A DNA stretch of 64,000 nucleotides from Pseudomonas wenzhouensis (GTDB lineage: Bacteria > Pseudomonadota > Gammaproteobacteria > Pseudomonadales > Pseudomonadaceae): NCBI RefSeq assembly GCF_021029445.1, contig NZ_CP072610.1:248001-312000 (forward strand). The letters run 5' to 3'. Shown here piece after piece: positions 53,245-62,040 of the stretch. Position 1 is the stretch's first letter, and each line of letters starts with the position of its first letter. Both the position numbers and the translations under genes were made by a program. A model generated the notes under the pieces. That model was not told where the DNA came from, did not search any database, and saw only the letters and a program-made list of their open reading frames with translations.

Positions 53245-53307
53245 TGTAGGAGCCCCGCCCCGGGGCGAAGCTTTTCTCCCGCTTCGCGGCGGGGCGCCGC
53301 TCCTACA
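53245..53307. repeat. REP-like palindrome pair 3' of glcB
   Basis: TGTAGGAGCCCCGCCCCGGG at 53245 with an inverted partner ending GCCGCTCCTACA at 53307, separated by CTTTTCTCC. The same family flanks the other side of glcB at 55556. Confidence 0.85.
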
Positions 53308-53322
53308 GGGTCGCTGAGATGC

Positions 53323-55500
53323 TCAGACCTCCTCTTTGAAACGCAAACGCCAGGCATGCAGCAGCGGTTCGGTGTAGCCGGACGGCTGCTCGCGGCCCTT
53401 GAACACCAGGTCACTGGCGGCGCGGAGGGCGTGGGATTGCTCGAAGTTCGCTGCCATCGGCCGGTAGGCCGGATCGCCGGCGTTCTGCCCGTCGACCACC
53501 TGCGCCATGCGCTGCAGCGTCTCGCGTACCTGGGCCTCGCTGACCACGCCGTGGTGCAGCCAGTTGGCGATATGCTGAGCGGAGATGCGCAGGGTGGCGC
53601 GGTCTTCCATCAGGCCGACGTTGTGGATATCCGGCACCTTGGAACAGCCGACGCCCTGCTCGACCCAGCGCACCACGTAGCCGAGGATGCCCTGACAGTT
53701 GTTATCCAGCTCCTGCTGGATATCGCTGGCGCTCCACGGCCGTTCGGCGCTGACCGGCACGCTGAGCAGGTCATTGAGCAGGCTGTCGCGCTGGCTGGCC
53801 AGGTCGATCAGCTCCAGCTCGCTCTGCACCGCCTGTACGTCGATCTGGTGATAGTGCAGGGCGTGCAGCACGGCGGCGGTCGGCGACGGTACCCAGGCGG
53901 TGTTGGCGCCGGCTTTCGGGTGGCCGATCTTCTGTTCGAGCATGGCCGCCATCAGATCCGGCATGGCCCACATGCCCTTGCCGATCTGCGCCTTGCCACG
54001 CAGCCCGCAGGCCAGGCCGACCAGCACGTTGTTACGCTCGTAGGCCTGGATCCAGGCGCTGGATTTCATGTCGCCCTTGCGCAGCATGGCGCCGGCTTCC
54101 ATGGCGGTGTGCATCTCGTCGCCGGTGCGGTCGAGGAAGCCGGTGTTGATGAAGGCCACGCGCGCGCTGGCCGCCGCGATGCAGGCCTTGAGGTTGACGC
54201 TGGTGCGCCGCTCCTCGTCCATGATGCCCATCTTCAGGGTGTTGGCCGGCATGCCCAGTAGTTGTTCGACGCGACCGAACAGCTCATTGGCGAAGGCCAC
54301 TTCCAGCGGGCCGTGCATCTTCGGTTTGACGATATAGACGCTGCCGGTACGTGAGTTGCCGCGACGCTGCAGGTCATGCAGGGCGATCAGGCTGGTGACC
54401 ACCGCATCGAGGATGCCCTCGGGAATCTCATGGCCTTCACCGTCGAGGATCGCCGGGTTGCTCATCAGGTGGCCGACGTTGCGCACGAACAGCAGTGAAC
54501 GGCCATGCAGGGTCAGTTCGCTGCCATCGGCGGCGGTGTAGACGCGATCCGGGTTGAGGCGGCGGGTGATGCGCTTGCCGCCCTTGTCCAGTTCCTCGGT
54601 CAGGTCACCCTTCATCAGGCCCAGCCAGTTGCGGTAGACCACCACCTTGTCGGCGGCGTCGACGGCGGCCACCGAGTCCTCGCAGTCCATGATGGTGGAC
54701 AGCGCCGCTTCCATCAGTACGTCCTTCACCCCTGCCTTATCGGTGCGGCCGATGGGGCTGCTGGCGTCGATCTGGATCTCGAAATGCAGGCCGTTGTTCT
54801 TCAGCAGCACGGCGCTCGGCGTGGCAGCCTCGCCCTGGAAACCGACGAACTTCTCCGGCTGTGCCAGGGACGTTTGCGCGCCACTGCTCAGGGTCACCTG
54901 CAACTGGCCGGCGACCACGGCATAGGCACTGGCATCGGCGTGCGAGCCCTGGGCCAGTGGTGCGGCCTGGTCGAGGAAGGCGCGGGCGAAGGCGATCACC
55001 TTGGCGCCGCGCACTTCGTTATAGCCCGGGCCCTTGCTGGCGCCGCCGTCTTCGCTGATCGCGTCGGTGCCATACAGGGCGTCGTACAGCGAGCCCCAAC
55101 GGGCGTTGGCGGCATTCAGTGCGTAGCGGGCGTTCATCACCGGTACCACCAACTGCGGGCCGGCCTGGGTGGCGATTTCGCTGTCGACATTGGCGGTGGT
55201 CGCCTTGACCTGCTCCGGCTGCGGCAGCAGATAGCCAATGGAGCCGAGGAAGGCGCGGTAGGCATTCATGTCGCGGATCGGGCCGGGGTTGGCGCGATGC
55301 CAGGCATCCAGTTCGCTCTGCAGACGGTCGCGCTCGGCCAGCAGGGCACGGTTGCGTGGTGCCAGGTCGTGCACCAGCGCGTCAAAACCACTCCAGAAGG
55401 CTGCCGCCTCGATCCCGCTGCCGGGCAGCACGTCGTTTTCGATGAACTGCTTGAGCTCGGCGGCTACCTGCAGGCGCTGACATTGCACGCGTTCGGTCAT
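53323..55500 (-). CDS. glcB: Malate synthase G
   Basis: A 725-aa enzyme, exactly the usual length for isoform G, from the ATG at 55500 with AGGAGA upstream. Conserved regions include [38 protein letters not shown], and [18 protein letters not shown]; the catalytic Asp and Arg of the TIM barrel are expected in these. It condenses glyoxylate with acetyl-CoA to malate, consuming the product of GlcDEF. REP-like repeats border the gene on both sides. Confidence 0.97.
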   Translation of the reverse strand: MTERVQCQRLQVAAELKQFIENDVLPGSGIEAAAFWSGFDALVHDLAPRNRALLAERDRLQSELDAWHRANPGPIRDMNAYRAFLGSIGYLLPQPEQVKATTANVDSEIATQAGPQLVVPVMNARYALNAANARWGSLYDALYGTDAISEDGGASKGPGYNEVRGAKVIAFARAFLDQAAPLAQGSHADASAYAVVAGQLQVTLSSGAQTSLAQPEKFVGFQGEAATPSAVLLKNNGLHFEIQIDASSPIGRTDKAGVKDVLMEAALSTIMDCEDSVAAVDAADKVVVYRNWLGLMKGDLTEELDKGGKRITRRLNPDRVYTAADGSELTLHGRSLLFVRNVGHLMSNPAILDGEGHEIPEGILDAVVTSLIALHDLQRRGNSRTGSVYIVKPKMHGPLEVAFANELFGRVEQLLGMPANTLKMGIMDEERRTSVNLKACIAAASARVAFINTGFLDRTGDEMHTAMEAGAMLRKGDMKSSAWIQAYERNNVLVGLACGLRGKAQIGKGMWAMPDLMAAMLEQKIGHPKAGANTAWVPSPTAAVLHALHYHQIDVQAVQSELELIDLASQRDSLLNDLLSVPVSAERPWSASDIQQELDNNCQGILGYVVRWVEQGVGCSKVPDIHNVGLMEDRATLRISAQHIANWLHHGVVSEAQVRETLQRMAQVVDGQNAGDPAYRPMAANFEQSHALRAASDLVFKGREQPSGYTEPLLHAWRLRFKEEV

Positions 55501-55555
55501 TTCCCTGTTCTCCTGTCTGCATCCGCCCAATGGTGGAGCGGGTCAATCAATGTGT

Positions 55556-55620
55556 TGTAGGAGCCCCGCCCCGGGGCGAAGCTCTTAATGTTTTGTTCGC
55601 CGCGAGGCGCGGCTCCTACA
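55556..55620. repeat. REP-like palindrome pair 5' of glcB
   Basis: TGTAGGAGCCCCGCCCCGGG near 55556 with an inverted partner GGCGCGGCTCCTACA ending at 55620. Left arm is the same sequence as at 53245. It lies in the 208-bp glcG-glcB gap. Confidence 0.85.
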
Positions 55621-55708
55621 GGTATCGCACCGCACGGCCCTCATCCGTCACTTCGTGACACCTTTTCCCGGAGGGAGAAGGGCAGCATTGGGCGGCTGCG
55701 TCGCATGT

Positions 55709-56107
55709 TTAAAGGGCTGCTATCCCGGCTTTGGCTACCTGCGCATCCTGTTCGGCCTTGACCCCGGACACGCCAACGGCACCGACCACCTGGCCATCCA
55801 CCAGCACCGGTACGCCACCTTCCAATGAAGTCACCAGCGGTGCGCTGAGAAAGGCGCTGCGACCGCCATTGACCATGTCCTCGTAGCCCTTGGTTTCGCG
55901 GCGGCCGATGGCGGCGCTGCGCGCCTTCTCGGTGGCGATGTAGGCGCCGATGGGCGCGCAGCCGTCGAGGCGTTCCAGGGCCAGCGGATGACCGCCGTCA
56001 TCGACCACGGCGATGGCCACGGCCCAGCCCTGTTGCTGCGCTTCGCTGCGGGCTGCCTGGAGGATCTGGGCGACTTCGTTCTGGCTGAGTACGGCTTTGT
56101 GTTGCAT
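55709..56107 (-). CDS. glcG: GlcG, heme-binding/DUF336 family protein
   Basis: A 132-aa protein of the GlcG/HbpS family. The family core is VAIAVVDDGGHPLALERLDG, then IGRRETKGYEDM and GGVPVLVDGQVVGAVGVSG. It has no signal peptide. It is conserved in glc operons, though its exact role in glycolate use is unknown; relatives bind heme or act as small sensors. Order is glcF-glcG-glcB. Confidence 0.93.
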   Translation of the reverse strand: MQHKAVLSQNEVAQILQAARSEAQQQGWAVAIAVVDDGGHPLALERLDGCAPIGAYIATEKARSAAIGRRETKGYEDMVNGGRSAFLSAPLVTSLEGGVPVLVDGQVVGAVGVSGVKAEQDAQVAKAGIAAL

Positions 56108-56132
56108 GGCATACCTCGTATTCGTAGCTTTT

Positions 56133-56173
56133 CTCCCCTCTCCCGCTTGCGGGAGAGGGGCCGGGGGAGAGGG
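56133..56173. repeat. CCCTCTCCC dispersed repeat, copy 2 (inverted)
   Basis: The reverse complement begins CCCTCTCCCCCGGCCCCTCT and matches the pstC-pstA copy at 45443 almost base for base. It fills most of the 75-bp glcF-glcG gap. Confidence 0.82.
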
Positions 56174-56182
56174 TTCAGGCTT

Positions 56183-57400
56183 TCAGCCCATCGCTTCTTC
56201 GACGATCTCGATCCAGTGCCGCACCGGTATGCGCCCGGCGCCGTCCAGATGGGTCTGGCAGCCGATATTTGCGGTGACGATGGCGTCCGGTTTGCCGCTT
56301 TCCAAGGCATTGAGCTTGTTGTCGCGCAGTTGCCTGGACAGCTCCGGCTGGGTCAGCGAATAGGTGCCGGCCGAGCCGCAGCAGAGGTGGCCGTCCGGCA
56401 CCGCCGTCAGGCCAAAGCCGAGGCGCGTCAGCACGCCTTCCACCGCGCCGCCGAGCTTCTGCGCATGCTGCAGGGTGCAGGGGCAATGGAAGGCCAGGCG
56501 CTGCTCGGCGCGTACCTGCAGTTGCTCCAGTGGCTCGCCCTGCAGCACCTCGACCAGATCCTTGGCCAGGGCGCTGACCCGTGCGGCCTTGGCCGCGTAC
56601 GCCGGATCGCTGGCGAGCAGGTGACCGTAGTCCTTGACGAAGGCGCCACAGCCGCTGGCGGTCTGCACGATGGCCTCGGCGCCGGCTTCGATGGCCGGCC
56701 ACCAGGCGTCGATGTTCTGCCGCGCGCGTTGCAGCCCCGCTTCCTGGGCGTTGAGGTGATAGTCGACGGCGCCGCAGCAGCCGGCTTCGTGGATCGGCGT
56801 GACGCTGATGCCCAGGCGATCGAGCACGCGTGCGGTGGCGGCATTGGTGTTGGGCGACAGCCCCGGCTGTACGCAGCCTTCGAGCATCAACACGCGGCGG
56901 CTGTGCTGCGTGGTCGGGCGTGGTTTGGCCGGGCGAATCTCGCGCGGCAGCTTGGCTTTGAGCGTGGCCGGCAGCAGCGGGCGCAGGGCCAGGCCGGCCT
57001 GGGTCAGCGCCTTGAACAGGCCCGGGCGTGGCACCACGGTGCGCAGGCCCTGGCGCAGCAGGCGTTGCTCGAGCGGACGTGGCACCGCCTGCTCGGCCAC
57101 TTCGCGGCCAATGTCCAGCAGGTTGTGGTACTGCACGCCGGAGGGGCAGGTGGTTTCGCAGTTGCGGCAGGTCAGGCAGCGATCCAGATGCTGTTGGGTC
57201 TTGGCCGTGACCTCGTTGCCTTCGAGCATCTGCTTGATCAGGTAGATGCGCCCGCGCGGGCCGTCCAGCTCGTCACCGAGCAACTGATAGGTCGGGCAGG
57301 TGGCGTTGCAGAAGCCGCAATGCACGCAGGAGCGGAGGATGCGTTCGGCTTCCTCGGCGCGCGGCAGGCGCTTGGCCTGTTCACTCAAATTGGTCTGCAC
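56183..57400 (-). CDS. glcF: Glycolate oxidase iron-sulfur subunit GlcF
   Basis: A 405-aa protein. Two 4Fe-4S motifs lie near the N-terminus: CVHCGFCNATCPTY (about 26-40) and CLTCRNCETTCPSG (about 76-90). Two CCG domains follow, with CCGAVDYHLN and CCGSAGTYSL. It moves electrons from the GlcD/GlcE flavin to the quinone pool at the membrane. Its start lies 3 bp after the glcE stop. Confidence 0.96.
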   Translation of the reverse strand: MQTNLSEQAKRLPRAEEAERILRSCVHCGFCNATCPTYQLLGDELDGPRGRIYLIKQMLEGNEVTAKTQQHLDRCLTCRNCETTCPSGVQYHNLLDIGREVAEQAVPRPLEQRLLRQGLRTVVPRPGLFKALTQAGLALRPLLPATLKAKLPREIRPAKPRPTTQHSRRVLMLEGCVQPGLSPNTNAATARVLDRLGISVTPIHEAGCCGAVDYHLNAQEAGLQRARQNIDAWWPAIEAGAEAIVQTASGCGAFVKDYGHLLASDPAYAAKAARVSALAKDLVEVLQGEPLEQLQVRAEQRLAFHCPCTLQHAQKLGGAVEGVLTRLGFGLTAVPDGHLCCGSAGTYSLTQPELSRQLRDNKLNALESGKPDAIVTANIGCQTHLDGAGRIPVRHWIEIVEEAMG

Positions 57401-57403
57401 GTC

Positions 57404-58459
57404 TTATACCTCGGCGTACATGCGCCCAGGGTTGAAAATACCCTGGGGGTCGAGCTGGTTCTTCAACTGGCGCTGGTAGCGCAGCAGCGGTGCAGCCAGC
57501 GGCTGGAAGGGTTGTGCCTGGCCGGCCGCGAAGCAGGTGGCGTGACCGCCGAGCTTGGCCGTCACGCGCTGGATCAGCTCGCCGTCGGCGTCGGTCTTCA
57601 GCCAGCGCTGCGCGCCGCCCCAGTCGATCAGCTGGCGGCCGGGCACATCGAGAATTCCACTATTGGCCGGCAATGACAGGCGCCACAGCGTGCCGCTGGC
57701 GCTGAAGAAAGGCAGGCGCTGTTCGCGCAGTTGCTGCCAGTAGCCGTTGTCGATCTCCTCACCACCGAGGCGTTGGCGCGCGGCCTGAACCGAACCCTCG
57801 CCGCCTTCCAGGCGCAGGTGCAGCGCGGCACCATCATGACTGGCGGCACTGATCGGCAGCGGCTGCTGGCCCCATTCGGCGAGCTTGCTCAGGGCATGTA
57901 GGGCGTCCACTTCCAGACGCAGGCTGAGCACCTGGCGCGGCTTGGGCAGCACCTTGAGCGACACCTCGGCGAGCAGGCCGAGGCAGCCAAAGCTGCCGGC
58001 CATCAGCCGTGACAGGTCGTAGCCGGCGACGTTCTTCATCACCTCGCCGCCGAAACGCAGCAGCTTGCCCTGGCCGGTGATCACGCGGGTGCCGAGCACC
58101 TGGTCGCGCACCGAGCCGGCCCAGGGCCGGCGTGGGCCGGACAGCCCGGCAGCGACCATGCCGCCCAGGGTGGCGCCCTCGCCCAGGTGCGGCGGTTCGC
58201 ACGGCAGCATCTGGTTGTTCGCCTCCAGCGCGGCCTCGATCTCGGCCAGCGGCGTGCCGGCGCGGGCACTGAGCACCAGTTCGGTGGGGTCATAGCTGAC
58301 GATGCCGCGATGCTGGCGGGTATCCAGCACTTCACCCGTGGTGGCGCGACCCAGATGAGCCTTGCTGCCGCTGCCCTGGATGCGCAGCGGGGTGGCGCTG
58401 TTCAGCGCGTGGTTGACCTGTTCCAGCAGTGCGGCGCTGGCATCGAAATCATGCTGCAT
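57404..58459 (-). CDS. glcE: Glycolate oxidase FAD-binding subunit GlcE
   Basis: A 351-aa flavoprotein subunit from the ATG at 58459, which overlaps the glcD stop by one base (TGATG). The longer frame to 58636 lies inside glcD. The FAD_binding_4 region includes LRIQGSGSKAHLG, EGATLGGMVAAGLSGPRR and VMKNVAGYDLSRLMAGSFG. It partners with GlcD and GlcF in the membrane-associated glycolate dehydrogenase. Confidence 0.96.
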   Translation of the reverse strand: MQHDFDASAALLEQVNHALNSATPLRIQGSGSKAHLGRATTGEVLDTRQHRGIVSYDPTELVLSARAGTPLAEIEAALEANNQMLPCEPPHLGEGATLGGMVAAGLSGPRRPWAGSVRDQVLGTRVITGQGKLLRFGGEVMKNVAGYDLSRLMAGSFGCLGLLAEVSLKVLPKPRQVLSLRLEVDALHALSKLAEWGQQPLPISAASHDGAALHLRLEGGEGSVQAARQRLGGEEIDNGYWQQLREQRLPFFSASGTLWRLSLPANSGILDVPGRQLIDWGGAQRWLKTDADGELIQRVTAKLGGHATCFAAGQAQPFQPLAAPLLRYQRQLKNQLDPQGIFNPGRMYAEV

Positions 58460-59958
58460 CAGAAGCGCTCCAGTTCCGGGAAGGGCAGTTGGCCGTGGTG
58501 CACGTGCATGGCGCCGAACTCGGCGCAGCGGTGCAGGGTGGGGATGTTCTTGCCCGGATTGAGCAGACCGCTGGGGTCGAACGCCGCCTTCACCGCGTGG
58601 AACAGGGTGATCTCGTCGCTGTTGAACTGTGCGCACATCTGGTTGATCTTCTCGCGGCCGACGCCGTGTTCGCCGGTGATGCTGCCGCCGACCTTGACGC
58701 AGAGTTCGAGGATCTTGCCGCCGATGGCTTCGGCGCGCTCCAGTTCGCCCGGCACGTTGGCATCGAAGAGGATCAGCGGGTGCATATTGCCGTCGCCGGC
58801 ATGGAACACGTTGGCCACGCGCAGGCCGTATTCTTCGGACAGCTCGGCGATGCCGCGCAGCACGCCGGGCAGCTCGCGGCGGGGGATGGTGCCGTCCATG
58901 CAGTAATAGTCCGGCGAGATGCGCCCGACCGCCGGGAAGGCGTTCTTGCGCCCGGCCCAGAATTTCACCCGCTCAGCCTCGTCGCGAGCCAGGCGCACTT
59001 CGGTGGCGCCGGCCTGTTCCAGCACCTCGCGTACGCGCTCGCAATCGTCGGCGACGTCGGCCTCAACGCCGTCCAGCTCGCAGAGCAGGATGGCTTCGGC
59101 CTCCACCGGGTAGCCGGCCTGAATGAAGTCTTCGGCTGCGCGAATCGCCAGGTTGTCCATCATCTCCAGGCCGCCGGGGATGATGCCGGCGGCGATGATG
59201 TCACCCACGGCGCGGCCGGCCTTTTCCACCGAGTCGAAGGCCGCCAGCAGCACCTTGGCCACCTGCGGCTTGGGCAGCAGCTTGACCGTCACCTCGGTGA
59301 CGATGCCGAGCATGCCCTCGGAGCCGGTGAACAGCGCCAGCAGGTCGAAACCCGGCGCGTCCAGCGCGTCGCTGCCGAGGGTCATGAACTCGCCTTCGAC
59401 GGTGAGGATGTCCACCTTGAGCAGGTTGTGCACGGTCAGGCCGTACTTCAGGCAGTGCACGCCACCGGCGTTCTCGGCGACGTTACCGCCGATGGAACAG
59501 GCGATCTGCGAGGACGGGTCGGGGGCGTAATACAGGTCGAAGGGCGCGGCGGCCTGGGAGATCGCCAGGTTGCGCACACCGGGCTGGACGCGGGCGAAGC
59601 GCCCTTCGCGGTTTATCTCGAGAATCTGGTTGAAGCGCGCCATCACCAGCAGGATGCCCTTTTCCAGTGGCAGCGCGCCGCCGGACAGGCCGGTGCCGGC
59701 ACCGCGCGCCACGACCGGCACGCCACGGGCGTGGCAGAGCTTGAGCAACTGCTGCACCTGCTCGATGCGCTCGGGCAGCACCACCAGCATGGGCGTGGTG
59801 CGATAGGCGGACAGGCCATCGCACTCGTAAGGCTTGAGGTCTTCCTGGGTGTGCAGGATGTCGAGGTCGGGCAGACGCTGGCGCAACTCGACCAGCAGGG
59901 CGGCCTTGTCGACCTCGGGTAGCGCGCCGTCGACGCGCTCGTCGTACAGAATGCTCAT
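58459..59958 (-). CDS. glcD: Glycolate oxidase catalytic subunit GlcD
   Basis: A 499-aa FAD-linked oxidase. FAD_binding_4 spans about 45-190 (VVARGAGTGLSGGALPLEKG, SIGGNVAENAGGVHCLKYG), and the FAD-oxidase C domain (~225-480) contains NVFHAGDGNMHPLILFD and GSITGEHGVGREK. It oxidises glycolate (and often D-lactate) to glyoxylate. It is the first gene of glcDEFGBA. The promoter lies in the 238-bp region shared with glcC, next to a TGGTATGACCA operator. Confidence 0.97.
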   Translation of the reverse strand: MSILYDERVDGALPEVDKAALLVELRQRLPDLDILHTQEDLKPYECDGLSAYRTTPMLVVLPERIEQVQQLLKLCHARGVPVVARGAGTGLSGGALPLEKGILLVMARFNQILEINREGRFARVQPGVRNLAISQAAAPFDLYYAPDPSSQIACSIGGNVAENAGGVHCLKYGLTVHNLLKVDILTVEGEFMTLGSDALDAPGFDLLALFTGSEGMLGIVTEVTVKLLPKPQVAKVLLAAFDSVEKAGRAVGDIIAAGIIPGGLEMMDNLAIRAAEDFIQAGYPVEAEAILLCELDGVEADVADDCERVREVLEQAGATEVRLARDEAERVKFWAGRKNAFPAVGRISPDYYCMDGTIPRRELPGVLRGIAELSEEYGLRVANVFHAGDGNMHPLILFDANVPGELERAEAIGGKILELCVKVGGSITGEHGVGREKINQMCAQFNSDEITLFHAVKAAFDPSGLLNPGKNIPTLHRCAEFGAMHVHHGQLPFPELERF

Positions 59959-60059
59959 GGCAGGCTCAATCGTGAACGATGTTGTTATTGGCGGTCATGC
60001 TGCGACCTTGGCCTGCATGTTTAGGCCGTCTGTATTTTTCCGTCCATCTTTACTCATGC

Positions 60060-60070
60060 TGGTATGACCA
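60060..60070. promoter_or_regulatory. GlcC operator 1 (glcD side)
   Basis: TGGTATGACCA fits the FadR-subfamily GntR consensus TGGT-N3-ACCA perfectly, within CTGGTATGACCAG. It lies 102 bp from the glcD start. Confidence 0.75.
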
Positions 60071-60168
60071 GTTTCTTTCGCCAGCCTTTCACCGCGATCC
60101 AGATAAAAGACTTATGCTTTGTGGCCTGGACGCTGGCTTTGAACGCAAGTGGATCTGTCTGCGAAAAC

Positions 60169-60179
60169 TGGTACGACCA
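60169..60179. promoter_or_regulatory. GlcC operator 2 (glcC side)
   Basis: TGGTACGACCA, again a perfect TGGT-N3-ACCA within ACTGGTACGACCAGT, 18 bp before the glcC ATG, where it could autorepress glcC. Centre-to-centre distance to operator 1 is 109 bp. Confidence 0.78.
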
Positions 60180-60196
60180 GTTATGGGAGGGTTGAA

Positions 60197-60970
60197 ATGA
60201 ATGCGAATCAGGGCGCTGCACGACGCCAGGTGAGTGACGTGGTGGCCGAGCGCATCGAGCGGCTGATCGTCGATGGCGTACTCAAGGTGGGCCAGCCACT
60301 GCCGTCGGAACGGCGCCTGTGCGAAAAGCTGGGCATCTCCCGTTCGGCGCTGCGCGAAGGCCTCAAGGTGTTGCGCGGTCGCGGCATCATCGAGACGGCG
60401 CAGGGCCGCGACTCACGGGTGGCCAAGCTCAGCGGCGAGCGCGATGCCAGCCCGCTGATGCACCTGTTCAACTCGCAGCCGCGTACTCTGTACGACCTGC
60501 TGGAAGTGCGCGGCCTGCTCGAGGGGGAGTCGGCGCGCCTGGCGGCCCTGCGTGGCACCGAGGCGGATTTCGTGCTGTTGACCCGGCGTTACGAAGAGAT
60601 GCTGGCGGCCCATACGCAGGAGCAGCCGGTGGACCCACGCGAGCATGCGCGCCTCGACCACGCCTTCCACCTGGCTATCTGCGAGGCCTCGCACAACCCG
60701 GTGCTGGTGCACACCCTGCAGTCGCTGACCGATCTGATGCTCAGCACCGTGTTCGCCTCGGTGAACAACCTCTATCACCGCCCGGCGCAGAAACGGCAGA
60801 TCGACCGTCAGCATTCACGGCTGTATCACGCGGTAATCGAACGCCTGCCGGAACAGGCGCAGCGCGCGGCGCGCGACCATATCCACAGCATTCGCGACAA
60901 TTTGCAGGAGATCGAGCAGGAAGAGCAGCGCCTGGTGCGCGCGACCATGCGCCTTGAAGGTTGGGCCTGA
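60197..60970 (+). CDS. glcC: Glycolate operon regulator GlcC (GntR/FadR family)
   Basis: A 257-aa regulator from the ATG at 60197, preceded by GGGAGGG. The N-terminal winged helix has LPSERRLCEKLGISRSALRE (about residues 35-55). The helical FCD ligand domain (~95-240) has the metal-binding pattern with EVRGLLEGESARLAAL, LDHAFHLAICEASHN and HSRLYHAVI. It is divergent from glcDEFGBA and binds the two TGGT-N3-ACCA sites between. In E. coli GlcC activates the operon with glycolate; direction of control here is inference. Confidence 0.93.
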   Translation: MNANQGAARRQVSDVVAERIERLIVDGVLKVGQPLPSERRLCEKLGISRSALREGLKVLRGRGIIETAQGRDSRVAKLSGERDASPLMHLFNSQPRTLYDLLEVRGLLEGESARLAALRGTEADFVLLTRRYEEMLAAHTQEQPVDPREHARLDHAFHLAICEASHNPVLVHTLQSLTDLMLSTVFASVNNLYHRPAQKRQIDRQHSRLYHAVIERLPEQAQRAARDHIHSIRDNLQEIEQEEQRLVRATMRLEGWA

Positions 60971-61209
60971 TAGGGGCGTGCGCCGCCCTGAAACAGCAAT
61001 ACGGTATGCGACGAGCATGACTGTCCGCACAGAATGATGGCGTTTTAGCGGCTATTATTGCGCCCCTTGCGCAGTAGCCGGGTATTCATTCCTGCCGAAA
61101 CTGCCCCTCCGCATTCCAATAAAAATCCCGCATTCAAGGGTTTACCCGTCACTGCAGGCGCCGGCCTGTGGTGCATTGCCTCGTCCTCGAATTTTGGAGT
61201 ATCGACGTT

Positions 61210-61974
61210 TTGAAGAAGTATCTGTCTATCTTTCTGCTCGCCTGTAGCACGCTGGTAAGCATGCCCAGCCTGGCGCAGTTGAGCGATTCCGAAGCCATGA
61301 ACATGGCCGGCCTGCAGCGTTCGCTGAGCCAGCGCATGGTCAAGAATTACCTGATGCTGGGGGCGGATGTGCGTGTCGATGCCGCTCAGCGTCAGTTGCA
61401 GGAAACCGTCGAGCGCTTCGACGCCAGCCAGAAGGCACTCAACGCCTACGCGCCCAACCCGGCTATCAAGGCTGCCCTGGCTCAGGTCGATGCCACCTGG
61501 GCCACCTATCGCCAGCAGATCGAGGCCAAGCCCGATCACGCCCAGGCGGCAGCCATTTTCAGCACCAGCGAAACCCTGTTGCAGCAGACTCAGACTGTCA
61601 GTGATGAGATGGCCAGGCATCTGGGCGAAATGGGCGCAGCGGTCAACCGCACGGGACAGACCCAGCGCATCGCCATGCTCTACATGCTCAAGTCGTGGAA
61701 AGTCCCGGCGCCGGACATTGATGCGAAGATGGACAAGGCCGTCAGCGACTTCGAGACCATCCTCGGCGAGCTGGAGGCGCGCGGTACGCCCAATGAGGAA
61801 ATCGCCGCCGCACAACGCCGTGCTCGCGCTCACTGGGGTTTCACCCTCAAGGGCATCGACATGCACAACACCCAGTCCTCCGTGCCCACCGTGATCACCG
61901 TGAGCACCGATTCGCTGTTTCGCCAGCTCAACGAGCTGACGCGTCTATACGCTGGTTTGCAAGCGGACGAGTAA
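61210..61974 (+). CDS. Periplasmic PilJ-type sensor-domain protein
   Basis: A 254-aa protein with a likely TTG start at 61210: GGAG lies 10 bases before it, and the product then begins with a signal peptide (LKKYLSIFLLACSTLVSMPS, cleavage after LAQ). The longer ORF from 61168 would bury this. The mature protein is helical with two copies of the PilJ_N sensor motif (MNMAGLQRSLSQRMVKNYLM, and AAVNRTGQTQRIAMLYMLKS), normally found at the front of chemoreceptors and kinases. Here the sensor stands alone without a membrane anchor. The diguanylate cyclase 66 bp downstream is a plausible partner. Confidence 0.82.
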   Translation: MKKYLSIFLLACSTLVSMPSLAQLSDSEAMNMAGLQRSLSQRMVKNYLMLGADVRVDAAQRQLQETVERFDASQKALNAYAPNPAIKAALAQVDATWATYRQQIEAKPDHAQAAAIFSTSETLLQQTQTVSDEMARHLGEMGAAVNRTGQTQRIAMLYMLKSWKVPAPDIDAKMDKAVSDFETILGELEARGTPNEEIAAAQRRARAHWGFTLKGIDMHNTQSSVPTVITVSTDSLFRQLNELTRLYAGLQADE

Positions 61975-62040
61975 GGATTGCACCACCCTCCACCCGTCTT
62001 TGCGCTATAACGAAGCGCAAGGCGGGCAGAGGTGGTGGAC

